A stretch of DNA of 64,000 bases from Rhizomys pruinosus (taxonomy: Eukaryota; Chordata; Mammalia; Rodentia; Spalacidae), in the NCBI GenBank assembly GCA_009823505.1, contig VZQC01007082.1, positions 975,459-1,039,458 on the forward strand, given 5' to 3'. Position 1 is the stretch's first letter; every line of letters starts with the position of its first letter. A model generated the notes under the pieces. That model had not been told where the DNA came from. It saw only the letters and a program-made list of their open reading frames with translations, and did not search any database. Of this stretch, positions 25,286 through 36,439 are shown piece after piece. Position numbers and translations under genes: made by a program.

Positions 25286-25533
25286 GGGCTGGAGAGATAG
25301 CCTAGCGGTTGGGAGCGCCGACGCTCTTGCAGAGGACCCGGGTTCGATCCCCAGCACCCACGTGGCGGCTAAGAACCGTCTGTAACTCCAATTCCAGGAG
25401 AACTCCAGTTCCAGGGGAATCTGAGACCCTCTTTTGACCTCCGCGGCATTGCACAACACGGGTGCACAGACCTGCATGCAAACAATACATTCATACACAT
25501 ACAAAAATAAATAAAAAATTAAAAAAAAAAAAA
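25286..25533 (+). mobile_element. B2 SINE, subfamily with internal duplication
   Basis: A near-full-length B2 with its tRNA-like promoter (box B: gggttcgatcc) and A tail. aaaagcttgactgg flanks it at 25272-25285 and at about 25534-25547. The motif aactccaattccagg is tandemly duplicated near 25384-25414. Confidence 0.95.
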
Positions 25534-25699
25534 AAAAGCTTGACTGGATAGGACTTAACATATACGAATGCATGAAATCCGGTGAGTGAGAGGAGCTATG
25601 GTGTGTGCGGATGGCGGAGGAGGTCTAAATTTGATTAAGAACTATTATATGAAATGTACAAACAATAAAAGCATTAAAAATTTTATTACAAAATAGGGT

Positions 25700-26915
25700 C
25701 TTCACAAGCATCCCTTGACTCTCCATTGAACATTCACCTCCTTGTCACCCTTAGTGTCCCCTTCAGTCACAGCCAAGGACAGTGTCACCTTGTTTCCTCC
25801 ACACACCTTTTCCTATAAATCAATCTTACTACTTTCTAGATATATTTTCATTAACAAAGAGATAAATGTGTTTGCAGCATGAGGAAAATCAATAATACAG
25901 AATTTATAAACACGTTAACAGAAATATTACATTGTTAACAGAAATATTTACATTGGCAATGGAGATAAATACTGTTGCAACAAGCAGAATCAATATATAG
26001 TGCGTGTAAAAATGATTTTAACAACTGTAAAAATGCTTTATCTTGTGCTTGATAAATCTAAATCCAAAAAGTTTATTATTATATAGGAGAAAAGAGAAGT
26101 GGTGCAGAGCCGGGTGGGGACACTTAGCCCATACCTGGAAGCTGCCTTAAGTACAGTGTGCAGATGTTTCTATCCTTCCTGCAGTATTCCTTTTCTCTTG
26201 CATGTCTGAATCTACATGTGAATGATACTGCATAGAGCAAGCGAGGGTGTTCAGCTTGCCTTCTACAATGCAACTGAGAACCCGCCGGCACTGTGATGCA
26301 TGCTTCCCCTGCCTCTGCTGGTTTCTCAGAGTACTCCTGCACCTCCCTCTCTGTGCCTTCTTCTGTGCAGTATAGGCTCCCCATGTGTCTTCCTTCTTTC
26401 ATTAATCCAAAATACAAAAGCCTCAACTGTCTGAAAAACCTGCTTTTGTAAGACTCTGCTCTGGATTTATGGATAGAGCAGGAAGGACACACAGGTGGTA
26501 GTTGGCATTCACGTAGTCGAGATGAAGAGAGAGAAACAAAAATTGTACGGTGATGCAGTCTGCAAACTTCCTGGAAACAGAAAGTGTATGCATGGGCTCT
26601 GACGGTGATGTGTGTTCTGCAATAGGGCCTTTGTTTATTATGTTTTTTCCTCTACACTTTCAAAATATTCCAAAAATAAAATTGCTCTAAGCCTGTAGAC
26701 AGTAGGAAAACAGGCTGCAGGTCAGAAGTGCAGCAAGGGCACAGATGGCCAGACTCTAATATAATAGATCCAGAAGATTCTGGGGAAGTTAACAAAGCAA
26801 AGTTTATGGAAAAGAATGGAGGAAATTATTACATAAAGAAGCCAGACATTTTCAAAATCAGCATTGACGTTATGGTGTGGTTTCTCCATCTTTCCTTCCG
26901 TTATAGACAAAGGTG
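25700..26915. other. Intronic sequence, no strong feature
   Basis: AT-rich with no recognised exon. The minus-strand 122-codon frame at 26124-26492 is unrecognised. The sequence flanks the 51-bp minisatellite. Confidence 0.35.
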
Positions 26916-26921
26916 ATCCAG

Positions 26922-28757
26922 GAGTGAGCTCAGGGAGGACGGGACTGAGACGGCCAGCAACCATCCTTCCAGGACTGAGCTCAGTGAGGACAGGACTGAG
27001 ATGGCCAGCAGCCATCTTTCCAGGACTGAGCTCAGTGAGGACAGGACTGAGACGGCCAGCAGCCATCCTTCCAGGAGTGAGCTCAGGGAGGACGGGACTG
27101 AGACGGCCAGCAACCATCCTCCCAGGAGTGAGCTCGGGGAGGACGGGACTGAGACGGCCAGCAGCCATCCTTCCAGGACTGAGCTCGGGGAGGACAGGAC
27201 TGAGACGGCCAGCAGCCATCCTTCCAGGACTGAGCTCAGGGAGGACAGGACTGAGACGGCCAGCAGCCATCCTTCCAGGAGTGAGCTCAGGGAGGACAGG
27301 ACTGAGACGGCCAGCAGCCATCCTTCCAGGAGTGAGCTCAGGGAGGACAGGACTGAGACGGCCAGCAGCCATCCTTCCAGGAGTGAGCTCAGGGAGGACA
27401 GGACTGAGACGGCCAGCAGCCATCCTTCCAGGAGTGAGCTCAGGGAGGACAGGACTGAGACGGCCAGCAGCCATCCTTCCAGGAGTGAGCTCAGGGAGGA
27501 CAGGACTGAGACGGCCAGCAGCCATCCTTCCAGGAGTGAGCTCAGGGAGGACAGGACTGAGACGGCCAGCAGCCATCCTTCCAGGAGTGAGCTCAGGGAG
27601 GACAGGACTGAGACGGCCAGCAGCCATCCTTCCAGGAGTGAGCTCAGGGAGGACAGGACTGAGACGGCCAGCAGCCATCCTTCCAGGAGTGAGCTCAGGG
27701 AGGACAGGACTGAGACGGCCAGCAGCCATCCTTCCAGGAGTGAGCTCAGGGAGGACAGGACTGAGACGGCCAGCAGCCATCCTTCCAGGAGTGAGCTCAG
27801 GGAGGACAGGACTGAGACGGCCAGCAGCCATCCTTCCAGGAGTGAGCTCAGGGAGGACAGGACTGAGACGGCCAGCAGCCATCCTTCCAGGAGTGAGCTC
27901 AGGGAGGACAGGACTGAGACGGCCAGCAGCCATCCTTCCAGGAGTGAGCTCAGGGAGGACAGGACTGAGACGGCCAGCAGCCATCCTTCCAGGAGTGAGC
28001 TCAGGGAGGACAGGACTGAGACGGCCAGCAGCCATCCTTCCAGGAGTGAGCTCAGGGAGGACAGGACTGAGACGGCCAGCAGCCATCCTTCCAGGAGTGA
28101 GCTCAGGGAGGACAGGACTGAGACGGCCAGCAGCCATCCTTCCAGGACTGAGCTCAGGGAGGACAGGACTGAGACGGCCAGCAGCCATCCTTCCAGGAGT
28201 GAGCTCAGGGAGGACAGGACTGAGACGGCCAGCAGCCATCCTTCCAGGACTGAGCTCAGGGAGGACGGGACTGAGACGGCCAGCAGCCATCCTTCCAGGA
28301 GTGAGCTCAGGGAGGACAGGACTGAGACGGCCAGCAGCCATCCTTCCAGGACTGAGCTCGGGGAGGACAGGACTGAGACGGCCAGCAGCCATCCTTCCAG
28401 GAGTGAGCTCGGGGAGGACAGGACTGAGACGGCCAGCAGCCATCCTTCCAGGAGTGAGCTCAGGGAGGACAGGACTGAGACGGCCAGCAGCCATCCTTCC
28501 AGGAGTGAGCTCAGGGAGGACAGGACTGAGACGGCCAGCAGCCATCCTTCCAGGAGTGAGCTCAGGGAGGACAGGACTGAGACGGCCAGCAGCCATCCTT
28601 CCAGGAGTGAGCTCAGGGAGGACAGGACTGAGACAGCCAGCAGCCATCCTTCCAGGACTGAGCTCAGGGAGGACAGGACTGAGACGGCCAGCAGCCATCC
28701 TTCCAGGAGTGAGCTCGGGGAGGACAGGACTGAGACAGCCAGCAGCCATCCTTCCAG
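26922..28757 (+). repeat. 51-bp minisatellite, exactly 36 copies
   Basis: 1836 bp divide exactly into 36 units of 51 bp, about 63% G+C, each beginning gagtgagctcagggaggac or gactgagctc. Units 8-24 (27279-28145) appear identical, while outer units vary at a few fixed positions (GAG/GAC, CAGGG/CGGGG/CAGTG, GACAGG/GACGGG, ACGG/ACAG). No indels break the period. Because 51 is a multiple of 3 and the unit lacks stops in two frames per strand, four reading frames of 630-720 codons stay open. The repeats they encode (17 residues such as SELREDRTETASSHP) have no known counterpart and no initiation or splice context, so I do not call a gene. Confidence 0.98.
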
Positions 28758-28759
28758 GA

Positions 28760-29475
28760 GCAGAGGCGGTGCAGCTGAAGAGGCATCCTGTCTGTTTCTC
28801 ACTGAACCTTTCCCCCTGAGCTTTCCAGAAAGCCTGAAGGATGCTGACACTAGGTACATACAGGCTTTTTGTCCCCAAGGCCTAGGAGGGACAGACTTCT
28901 GAGCTGTTCCACAGTGATTGCAGAAGCAAATCCCAGATCAGGTACAATGATCCCAGGAACCAAGTACAGGCAACATCAGGATGAGGGCTGCATTGCCCAC
29001 AACAATTAAAATAAAACATCTGGTTAACTAGCTCCAGATATTTTAAATGAAAAATTCTAGAAATAAATAATTCATGTTTTAAATGAATTTACTGGAGCAT
29101 ATGACTATAAATATTCTACTGTCATTGTGTTATTATGTGTCTTATGTCTAATTATAATTTAAATTCTTTCATAAGTATGGATGTTAGGAAAAATGGAATA
29201 TAGAGTTTAGCACTATTCTTGCTTTTAAGGATTCACTACAAGTCTTGAAAAGTATCTCGCTCACGTCAGGGAAGACTACTACACTATGTGATCAAAAAGC
29301 TGTCTCTCAAAGAACTGTTAAAATAAAAGAAAAGCACCTCAAAGCATTTCCATGCACTACTTCTACTCTTACAAAAACAACCATTAATAAATATAAACAC
29401 AAAAAGAAGAGGAATAAACAGAGAACAGTTCCAAAACTTTCAGTTCTTACAAATATATTTCTGTAGACTTGCATT
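28760..29475. other. Intronic sequence, no feature recognised
   Basis: AT-rich from about 29000 on. No exon or repeat recognised. Confidence 0.35.
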
Positions 29476-29479
29476 TCTC

Positions 29480-30055
29480 TTTTTATTATTTATTTACTTT
29501 TAATTTTTTATTGCATTTTTATGTGTTTCACACATGATTTCTCAGTCAGTCTTCATTGCCTTTGCACCGCTTCTCATTGGCCCTCTCCTGCAGACTCTCC
29601 CCCACCCCTGAGTTCACGCATTCTGTCATTTGTGCTCTGGTCCACTGTGCCAAACTAATCTTCCCACCTACTCCTCAGTGCCAGCTCATCGCTTGAGCTC
29701 TAGTCAGCCTATCTGGAGTCCTCTTCCTAAAAAAGGCCAGCTCTTCTTCACCCAGCCACAATCGGCCGCCAATGTTTCTTCAGCCAAGATGAGATTCTGC
29801 TACCCATTTCTGCAGTTCTGTGCTGGAGTTTTGTCCAGCTGAACTCGTATGTGTCTTATGTGTACTGATACCAACGCTGTAGATTCATACAAAGAGGGTT
29901 CCGGGAGCATGTAGGATTCATTTCCGTTTGGTCTTGCACCTCCTCTCTGGCTCTGACGATCTCTCCACCCCTTCTTCCACAATGCTCCCTGAGCCCTTGG
30001 TTGGTGGAGCTGACTACAGGCAGCCTGTCCATGGAACCACACTCTATAGGCATTT
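29480..30055 (-). mobile_element. Rodent Lx-type L1 3' UTR, reverse orientation
   Basis: The reverse complement reproduces the copy at about 6660-6960: it shares the accaaacggaaatgaat block, the cagaactgcagaaatgggta block and a ggctgactagagctcaag junction. The reversed tail is the T-rich stretch near 29480-29515. Confidence 0.85.
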
Positions 30056-30063
30056 CTCTTTTT

Positions 30064-30283
30064 AAGAAAGATTTTACTTTTACTTTTAATTATGTGTATG
30101 TATATCTATGTCTGGGTATGTGCCTATGTGAATGAACATACCCCCAGAGTCCAAAAGAGAATGTTAGAGCCCATGGAGCTGAAGTGAAAGGCAGCTATGA
30201 GCTGCCCAATGTAGATACCACCAGCTCAGGTTCTCTGCAAGAGCAGTAAAAGCTCTTATCACTGAGATATCTCTCTAGTCCTC
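30064..30283 (-). mobile_element. Diverged B2-type SINE, reverse orientation
   Basis: It begins with a T-rich stretch, contains tctctgcaagagcagtaaaa and ends actgagatatctctctagtc, the reverse of the B2 head. Confidence 0.8.
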
Positions 30284-30372
30284 AATTTTGCATTCTTATT
30301 GTACTTTTAAAAATGTGATATAGGTGATTTTAACAATCCCATTGGTGTGCAAATGTCATTTGGGGACCTTTG

Positions 30373-31051
30373 ATGCTTAGCTCTGCACTGCACTCTCTCC
30401 TCTGCACTTGGATGCTTAGCTCTGCACTGCACTCTCTCCTCTGCACTTGGATGCTTAGCTCTGCACTGCACTCTCTCCTCTGCACTTGGATACTTAGCTC
30501 TGCACTGCACTCTCTCCTCTGCACTTGGATGCTTAGCTCTGCACTGCACTCTCTCCTCTGCACTTGGATGCTTAGCTCTGCACTGCACTCTCTCCTCTGC
30601 ACTTGGATGCTTAGCTCTGCACTGCACTCTCTCCTCTGCACTTGGATGCTTAGCTCTGCACTGCACTCTCTCCTCTGCACTTGGATGCTTAGCTCTGCAC
30701 TGCACTCTCTCCTCTGCACTTGGATGCTTAGCTCTGCACTGCACTCTCTCCTCTGCACTTGGATGCTTAGCTCTGCACTGCACTCTCTCCTCTGCACTTG
30801 GATGCTTAGCTCTGCACTGCACTCTCTCTCCTCTGCACTTGGATGCTTAGCTCTGCACTGCACTCTCTCTCTCCTCTGCACTTGGATGCTTAGCTCTACA
30901 CTGCACTCTCTCTCCTCTCACTTGGATACTTAGCTCTGCACTGCACTCTCTCCTCTGCACTTGGATGCTTAGCTCTGCACTGCACTCTCTCCTCTGCACT
31001 TGGATGCTTAGCTCTGCATTGCACTCTCTCTCTCTCTCTCCTCTGCACTTG
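30373..31051 (+). repeat. 39-bp minisatellite, 17 copies
   Basis: Units start atgcttagctctgcactg and end cctctgcacttgg. The first 12 start at exact 39-bp steps from 30373. The last five start at 30843, 30886, 30926, 30965 and 31004. Changes in the internal CT run make the twelfth, thirteenth, fourteenth and last units 41, 43, 40 and about 48 bp long. The open frames over it (up to 187 codons) are repeat artefacts. Confidence 0.97.
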
Positions 31052-31054
31052 CCC

Positions 31055-31680
31055 TCTTTTCCTGGGTAGACCTGCTAATAAGCCAACATCATCAAGACAG
31101 GGAGGTCTCTGGCCCACCCAGGCCCACTGAACACTGCTCTGTAGGCTGACAGCAGAGTAACCCCACTTGGGTACCTTTATCTTTCATCCCTGGGTCCAGA
31201 CACTCAGATGAATCCAGAAGGATCCAAAGCCATCCCCACTACCCAAGGTCTAGGATGAAATCCATACACCAGGCAGGGCAGCCTTTTCTTTGGGTCTGCA
31301 TATTCTGATTCGATTTAAGCTAGGCCTGGAGCCTGGAAGTGCGTAAGCTCAACCATGGCAGCTCTGAAAATCATCTTTGGTGAGGTCAGGTAACTAGACC
31401 AGGTCCAGAGCTGAGGTCCTGGCAAGTGGCAGAATGTCGATGTCTACACTTTTCTGTGTCAGATCTGATGTTCCTATTTTCTTTGACAAATAAGACTCTA
31501 GCTTTCTGTAGTACACTTGCTCCACCACCTCTTTGAGGGGGCACTGTGTGTGCGCACCACAAACCTGGGGGACCTGCAGTTCACTCAGGCTTTCCTGTCT
31601 GCATTCAGGCATATTACCTGCTAAGCTGTACCTAAGGTATCAGCTCAAATGTCATAGCCTGTGACTAGAATGGGTCTTGG
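31055..31680. other. Intronic sequence, no feature recognised
   Basis: No repeat or exon recognised. Short open frames only. Confidence 0.35.
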
Positions 31681-31985
31681 GGCTGAAGGGATGGCTCAGC
31701 AGATAACATACTTGCTGCTGAAGACCAAAGCTCAAATCCCCAGCATCCATGTAAATGCCAGATGAACATGGTGACCTTCCATGGAGCAATCTATTTAACT
31801 AGACCAGCCAAAGTATTGAGTGAGAGGGTTTAGGTCAGAGACCCTTCCTCAACATATAGGGTGAAAGTGGTCAAGGAAGACATCTGACATGAACTGTGAG
31901 CTTCTGCATGCATATACATACACATGCCCACTCATGCACAGACACACATGCAAACATGCATACACACAAACATATACCATACACA
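31681..31985 (+). mobile_element. B3/B2-type SINE with CA-rich tail
   Basis: It begins ggggctgaagggatggctca, carries aaagctcaaatccccagcat, and ends in an interrupted (CACA)n/(CATG)n tail around 31910-31985. Confidence 0.7.
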
Positions 31986-32084
31986 GATAGCCACGCACAG
32001 ATGCAAAAAGGAAAGGGAGACAGAATAAGTGAACACCCAGTAGATCCATGCTACCCTGTATGTTCTAGGCTGAACCTCGCTCTG

Positions 32085-32225
32085 ATATTCACCCCGTATA
32101 CCTCACACATTCTGTCTTCCTGACTCAACTGTGAGCTCCATGGTCATGGACTGTGTCTATTACTGGACCTACTTTACCCCCATCTATTATGATAGACAGC
32201 AGTGCTGAGTTCATGTTGCTGAAAG
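32085..32225 (+). mobile_element. L2-like 3' end fragment
   Basis: The block caactgtgagctccatggtc followed by ggactgtgtctattactgga resembles the L2 3' end. Confidence 0.5.
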
Positions 32226-32229
32226 AATC

Positions 32230-32955
32230 AGCTGTGCTTTAAACATATTCTGTGCTTGGAGCTGAAAGGCTGAATGTGGCTGAAGGAAAACCAGGCTGGA
32301 GACCAGCACGGTAATGGGTCTAACTTCAGAATCACTAACCTCCCTGACTTCAAGTGGACCCTTGATGCTGCCTGGCAATCTTCTCAATTTCCCTGTGCAA
32401 TTGATTCTCCCACTCTTTTGGATGACTCTTAGAAAATGACCCTGCTTATTACTTCCTAAGAAAGCAGAAGCCAACAGTAAAGAGCATGGCTTTACTAAAG
32501 AACTCAGGCTTTCTAAAACCGTTGAATACCTCCCTGACTTCTTTGTGAGCTGGCGGCTCTCTCCTTGCTCTTATTTATGTGTAACTCTGTCTCCTGGATC
32601 TGGGGCTCGCCTGTGTTCTCAAAGCACATTGCTCTTCTGGTTGTCACCTCTGTCTCTTACATCATGAAATTACTTCTTTATACGGATCATTTCCATCAGC
32701 TTGAAAACACATAGATCTTCTTAAAAAAAAATCCTTTGATAGTGCATTTTCCTCCAACCTCTCTTCCAGTCCCACAGGAGAGTTATCTATGGTTATCACT
32801 TCCATCACCCTCTTCCCATTTCTCATGATTCTGACTTAACTCATTTGTCCTATCACTAAAGGAAAGCTGCGTGTCTCAAGGTCATTAATGACCTTCAAAT
32901 ATGAGTCCCTATCCCACACTGGCAACATTGACAAATCAATACCTCTGTCTTTTAA
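32230..32955. other. Intronic sequence, no feature recognised
   Basis: No repeat or exon recognised. Confidence 0.35.
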
Positions 32956-32956
32956 A

Positions 32957-33157
32957 AAATTATTATTTTTATTTTATGTGTATTGGTGTTTTCTCTGTAA
33001 GTGCATCATCTGCATGCAATGAGAGGACAAAAGAGTTCAGTGTATTCTCTGGAGGTGCAGTTATGGATGGTTGTTAGCTGCCATCTGGGTGCTGGGAACC
33101 AAACCTAGGTCCTCTGCAAGAGAAGCCAGTGCTTATGGAATCATCTCTCCAGCCCCT
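32957..33157 (-). mobile_element. B2-type SINE, reverse orientation, partly rearranged
   Basis: It has the reversed T-rich tail, ccatctgggtgctgggaacc, taggtcctctgcaagagaag and atcatctctccagcccc. The middle differs from standard B2. Confidence 0.8.
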
Positions 33158-33159
33158 AA

Positions 33160-33985
33160 TTCTGTCTTTCTTGAAGCCCATCCATCTTTCCTTGATTTTT
33201 TGAGACATCTTTCAGAAGCCTCATTATTCATGCTTTTTATTAGTTTTAATTCTCACAGACTAGTGTTGTGTGTGTTTAGGATTCAGGCATTTGATTCCTT
33301 CTTTTCTCCATTGTTGATACTTTTACTGGAATCTCAAGTTCATAAGCTGAAGATACATCTCTATACCCCTGACCCTCTGTGGACCACCAAGTCTTGATTT
33401 AGCCAATGGGCTCCTAGAAACTGTCCAAGTGACCACTCCATTTAGATGGCTTACATGTCCCCAGCCAAATATGGTCAAAGTTCAAGTTCAAATCCCTAAA
33501 GAATGAAACTAGATTCTTCTCTAGTTCTGGCACATCGGTCAAACATTGCTCTGTCCTTGGTGGTAGTCTTGGATCTCTGACTAATAGGACAGCCTCTAGA
33601 AGGTCTTTGCTAATACCCATACATAAAGGACCTACTCTGTAAAGCATATGATAAAAGTAAATACACCCCAGTCTGAAACATGACTGTTTAAGCAAGTTAC
33701 CCTCTGAAAATGGGACATGGCTGTTTGCTTTATTATTTTATCAACAGTGCCTTCAACTTAGGTGATTAGCTATCTCAGTTTGTCTAGGAATGACAGATAT
33801 CCAGAGATAGAAGACTCTGAGCACTAAAATCCAAGAATACTCTAGCCAAATTAGGATAATCCATTCCCTACTAACAATATTCCTTGGCATATGGTATATA
33901 GTGATCATACTATAGTGATCACACATACTATAGTGATCACAGGTCATTTTATGAATCACAAATGAATGAACTAGCCTTTCTTCAA
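33160..33985. other. Intronic sequence with short tatagtgatca repeats
   Basis: Three copies of the 11-mer tatagtgatca lie within 33896-33940, each holding the palindrome TGATCA. Nothing else was recognised. Confidence 0.4.
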
Positions 33986-34000
33986 AATGTGTAAGCTGGT

Positions 34001-34243
34001 GGGCTGGAGAGATAGCCTAGTGGTTAAGAGCGCCGACTGCTCTTGCAGAGGAACCGGGTTCGATTCCTAGCACCCACATGGCGGCTGAGAACCATCTGTA
34101 ACTCCAATTCCAGGAAAACCCCAGTTCTAGGGGAATCCAACACCCTCTTCTGACCTCCATTGCACGACACGGGTGCACAAACCTGAATGCAGACAGTACA
34201 TTCATACACATAGAAAATAAATAAAATTAAAAAAAATTTTTTT
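34001..34243 (+). mobile_element. B2 SINE, subfamily with internal duplication
   Basis: Full-length B2 with box A and box B (gggttcgattcc). atgtgtaagctgg is duplicated at 33987-33999 and 34244-34256. The internal duplication is present but diverged in its second half. Confidence 0.95.
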
Positions 34244-34259
34244 ATGTGTAAGCTGGAAA

Positions 34260-34965
34260 CACTGTTGGAAAAAGTCATTTGGGGCTGATGACTCTAACAT
34301 GGTGATCTTGGAGCGGGTTGGGGGTCTCAGCACACAGCTGAGCAGGGGGCAGCCATTCCAGATCATCAAGGGGCCAGCACAGCAGCCCTGCCTTTTGTAG
34401 GGTCCATATCCTTGCACTGAAGCTTCAAACTCCAGTTTCCTTGTGGACCCGGTAGAAGCCAGCATGTATCAGCAAAGAATTTCACTGAGATGCAGCGGCT
34501 GTCTGCTTCCCTGTTTCCTGTGTCCCTGCCACTCAGTGGGAGCCTTACACAAGCATCCCTGCCAGCCTCTTTCACCTTCATGCCAAGAACATGCCGGCTC
34601 CTAGCTCCCAACACCTTCAAATATTTGCTGCCACAAATCAATACAAAAGCAGGATGCACCATTAACCTTTAATATATCAATGCTAGGGCTCTTAATCCAT
34701 TATAAGCCTGTCATAAATGTGACTGAAATGCAAATCAGAGCAGCCACCCTCCCGGAGGCTGTGAAGGTACCTTCTCTCTTTCCTGGCACTGCCAGACTCT
34801 CCTTCCCCTCTAGAGCAACAACCCGAGTCTCTTCTCTCCCTGCTGGGTTCCACACTTTGTCTGCACCTTTGCAGAGGTCTGTACCCCCCCCCCCCGCCAT
34901 GTCTGCTTTCCTGTCCCTTACTGCATAAGCCACTCTGTAACTCCCAGGCTCAGCTCACACTTCAT
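34260..34965. other. Intronic sequence, no feature recognised
   Basis: Contains a C-rich run at 34886-34897. No exon or repeat recognised. Confidence 0.35.
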
Positions 34966-34974
34966 TTGCATTGC

Positions 34975-35115
34975 TTCATTTAACCTTGGCGGTAACTCTG
35001 TTATAAAGCTATTAATGAAACAACCCCCTACTTTACAGGTGAAGAAAAGGGTCAGAAACATCAAGGAATTGGTGGAAGGAACAAGCCAGGGAGCTGTCTT
35101 CAAACTCAAGATTGA
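34975..35115 (-). mobile_element. MIR SINE, reverse orientation
   Basis: It contains ctttacaggtgaagaaaagg and gaacaagccagggagctg, the reverse of the MIR core. Confidence 0.6.
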
Positions 35116-35119
35116 TTGA

Positions 35120-35940
35120 TGCCAAAACCTGTACAGTTCACTGTCAACCTGTGGTCACAGCATGTAGCCTCGGCTAAGTGGGAAGGGTTAACTGGCACAC
35201 AGACAATCAAAAACATCATGTAAAATAAAATGTACTACTAGGATATGGAAATATAATATCGCTCTAATCCCAGCATGGTGAATAAAGCACTAGGAGTTGG
35301 GGCAAAGAGAGGAGGTTAAAGGAGAGGCCTAGTTTAAGAGGAGTTGAAAAATATGAGGGTCCTTGAAGATTTTCTAGACCAAGGTCACAGTATTTTCACA
35401 TCACATACATGTGTGAGAGTGAAATATTATGAGACTCATTAGTGGATTACTAAGAAGGACAGAAATGGTAAATAAGGAAGGAACATTAAGCACAGGGTCC
35501 AAAGAGAACAATTACCTGTAAAATACTTAGATGACAGCTGTAATAGAACTGCAGAAGTGCAAAGATAATGGAAAAATGATGAAGTAGCAATGCCGCCTAC
35601 ACAATTAAGGGTCAGAGAATGCAAAGATGAGCAGGTGACTCGTCCTGTACACTGGACAGGGGCAGGCTATTGTAGAAAACAGGTCACATGCAGATTAGAA
35701 CAAAGCTCTTGAGTCACAGTAAGTTCATGGCCTTGCAAACTATGTGGTGCATGCGTGCAGGTGTACATGGACAGGTCTAGGTATATAGATGGGTGAGTGT
35801 GCATTCAAGGGCCCTAAGACTGGAAGAAGAGAGGAATGGCCAAGGACGGTGCTATTGGGGGGCCGAACTTTCAGCTTGAGAGATGCCATTTACTAAGAGA
35901 AACTTTAAAGTAAATGATCAGTGGCAGGATGGGGACGCCA
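35120..35940. other. Intronic sequence, no feature recognised
   Basis: No repeat or exon recognised. Confidence 0.35.
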
Positions 35941-35946
35941 CAGCGG

Positions 35947-36432
35947 GACACACACACACACACACACCACACACACACGCACACACGCACACACACAGGC
36001 ACACACATGCACACACACACACACGCACACGCACACACCACACACACACGCACACGCACACACCACACACACACACACCACACACACACCCCCACACACA
36101 CACCACACACACTACACACACACACACCACACACACCACACACACACACCACACACACACACACCCCACACACACACACCACACACACACACACCCCACA
36201 CACACACACCACACACATACCACACACACACCACACACACACACACCCCACACACACACACCACACACACACACACCCCACACACACACACCACACACAT
36301 ACCACACACACACCACACACACACACACCACAAACCCACACACACACCACACACACACACACACCACACACACACACCACACACACCACACACACACACA
36401 CACCACACACACACACACATACACACACACAT
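35947..36432 (+). repeat. Complex CA-rich microsatellite
   Basis: About 480 bp of (CA)n broken regularly by ACC, CCCC, CG and CATACC interruptions. Blocks of about 30 bp with the pattern caccacacac ... accccacacac recur between 36120 and 36300, so there is a higher-order repeat on top of the dinucleotide. Long Thr/His and Val/Cys frames over it are artefacts. Confidence 0.97.
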
Positions 36433-36439
36433 AAAATTC

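Larger units (their letters stand above)
23120..25690 (+). mobile_element. Internally deleted rodent L1: ORF1-like, endonuclease fragment, 3' UTR
   Basis: At 23254-23631 a lysine- and glutamate-rich frame predicts the coiled coil expected of L1 ORF1p. At 24600-24950 the translation reads as the L1 endonuclease domain, with CCLQETHLTF and, further on, GWGKKILQAND, AGVVILVSDKMDFKLKLIRRD and NAYAPNSGAPN. Reverse transcriptase sequence is missing. At about 25085 the element passes into an Lx-like 3' UTR and ends at an aataaaag signal near 25665. Two B2 elements interrupt it. Confidence 0.8.

Noticed and set aside
26922..28757. CRISPR-like array
   Set aside because: The repeats are contiguous 51-bp units without unique spacers, in a mammalian intron.
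26722..28902. Four overlapping open frames of 633-718 codons on both strands
   Set aside because: They are created by a 51-bp repeat whose period is a multiple of three and which lacks stops in those frames. They encode only 17-residue repeats, have no recognised domain and lie in an intron.
30307..30933. Open frames of 171-187 codons on both strands
   Set aside because: They follow the 39-bp minisatellite; the period is divisible by three, so frames remain open.
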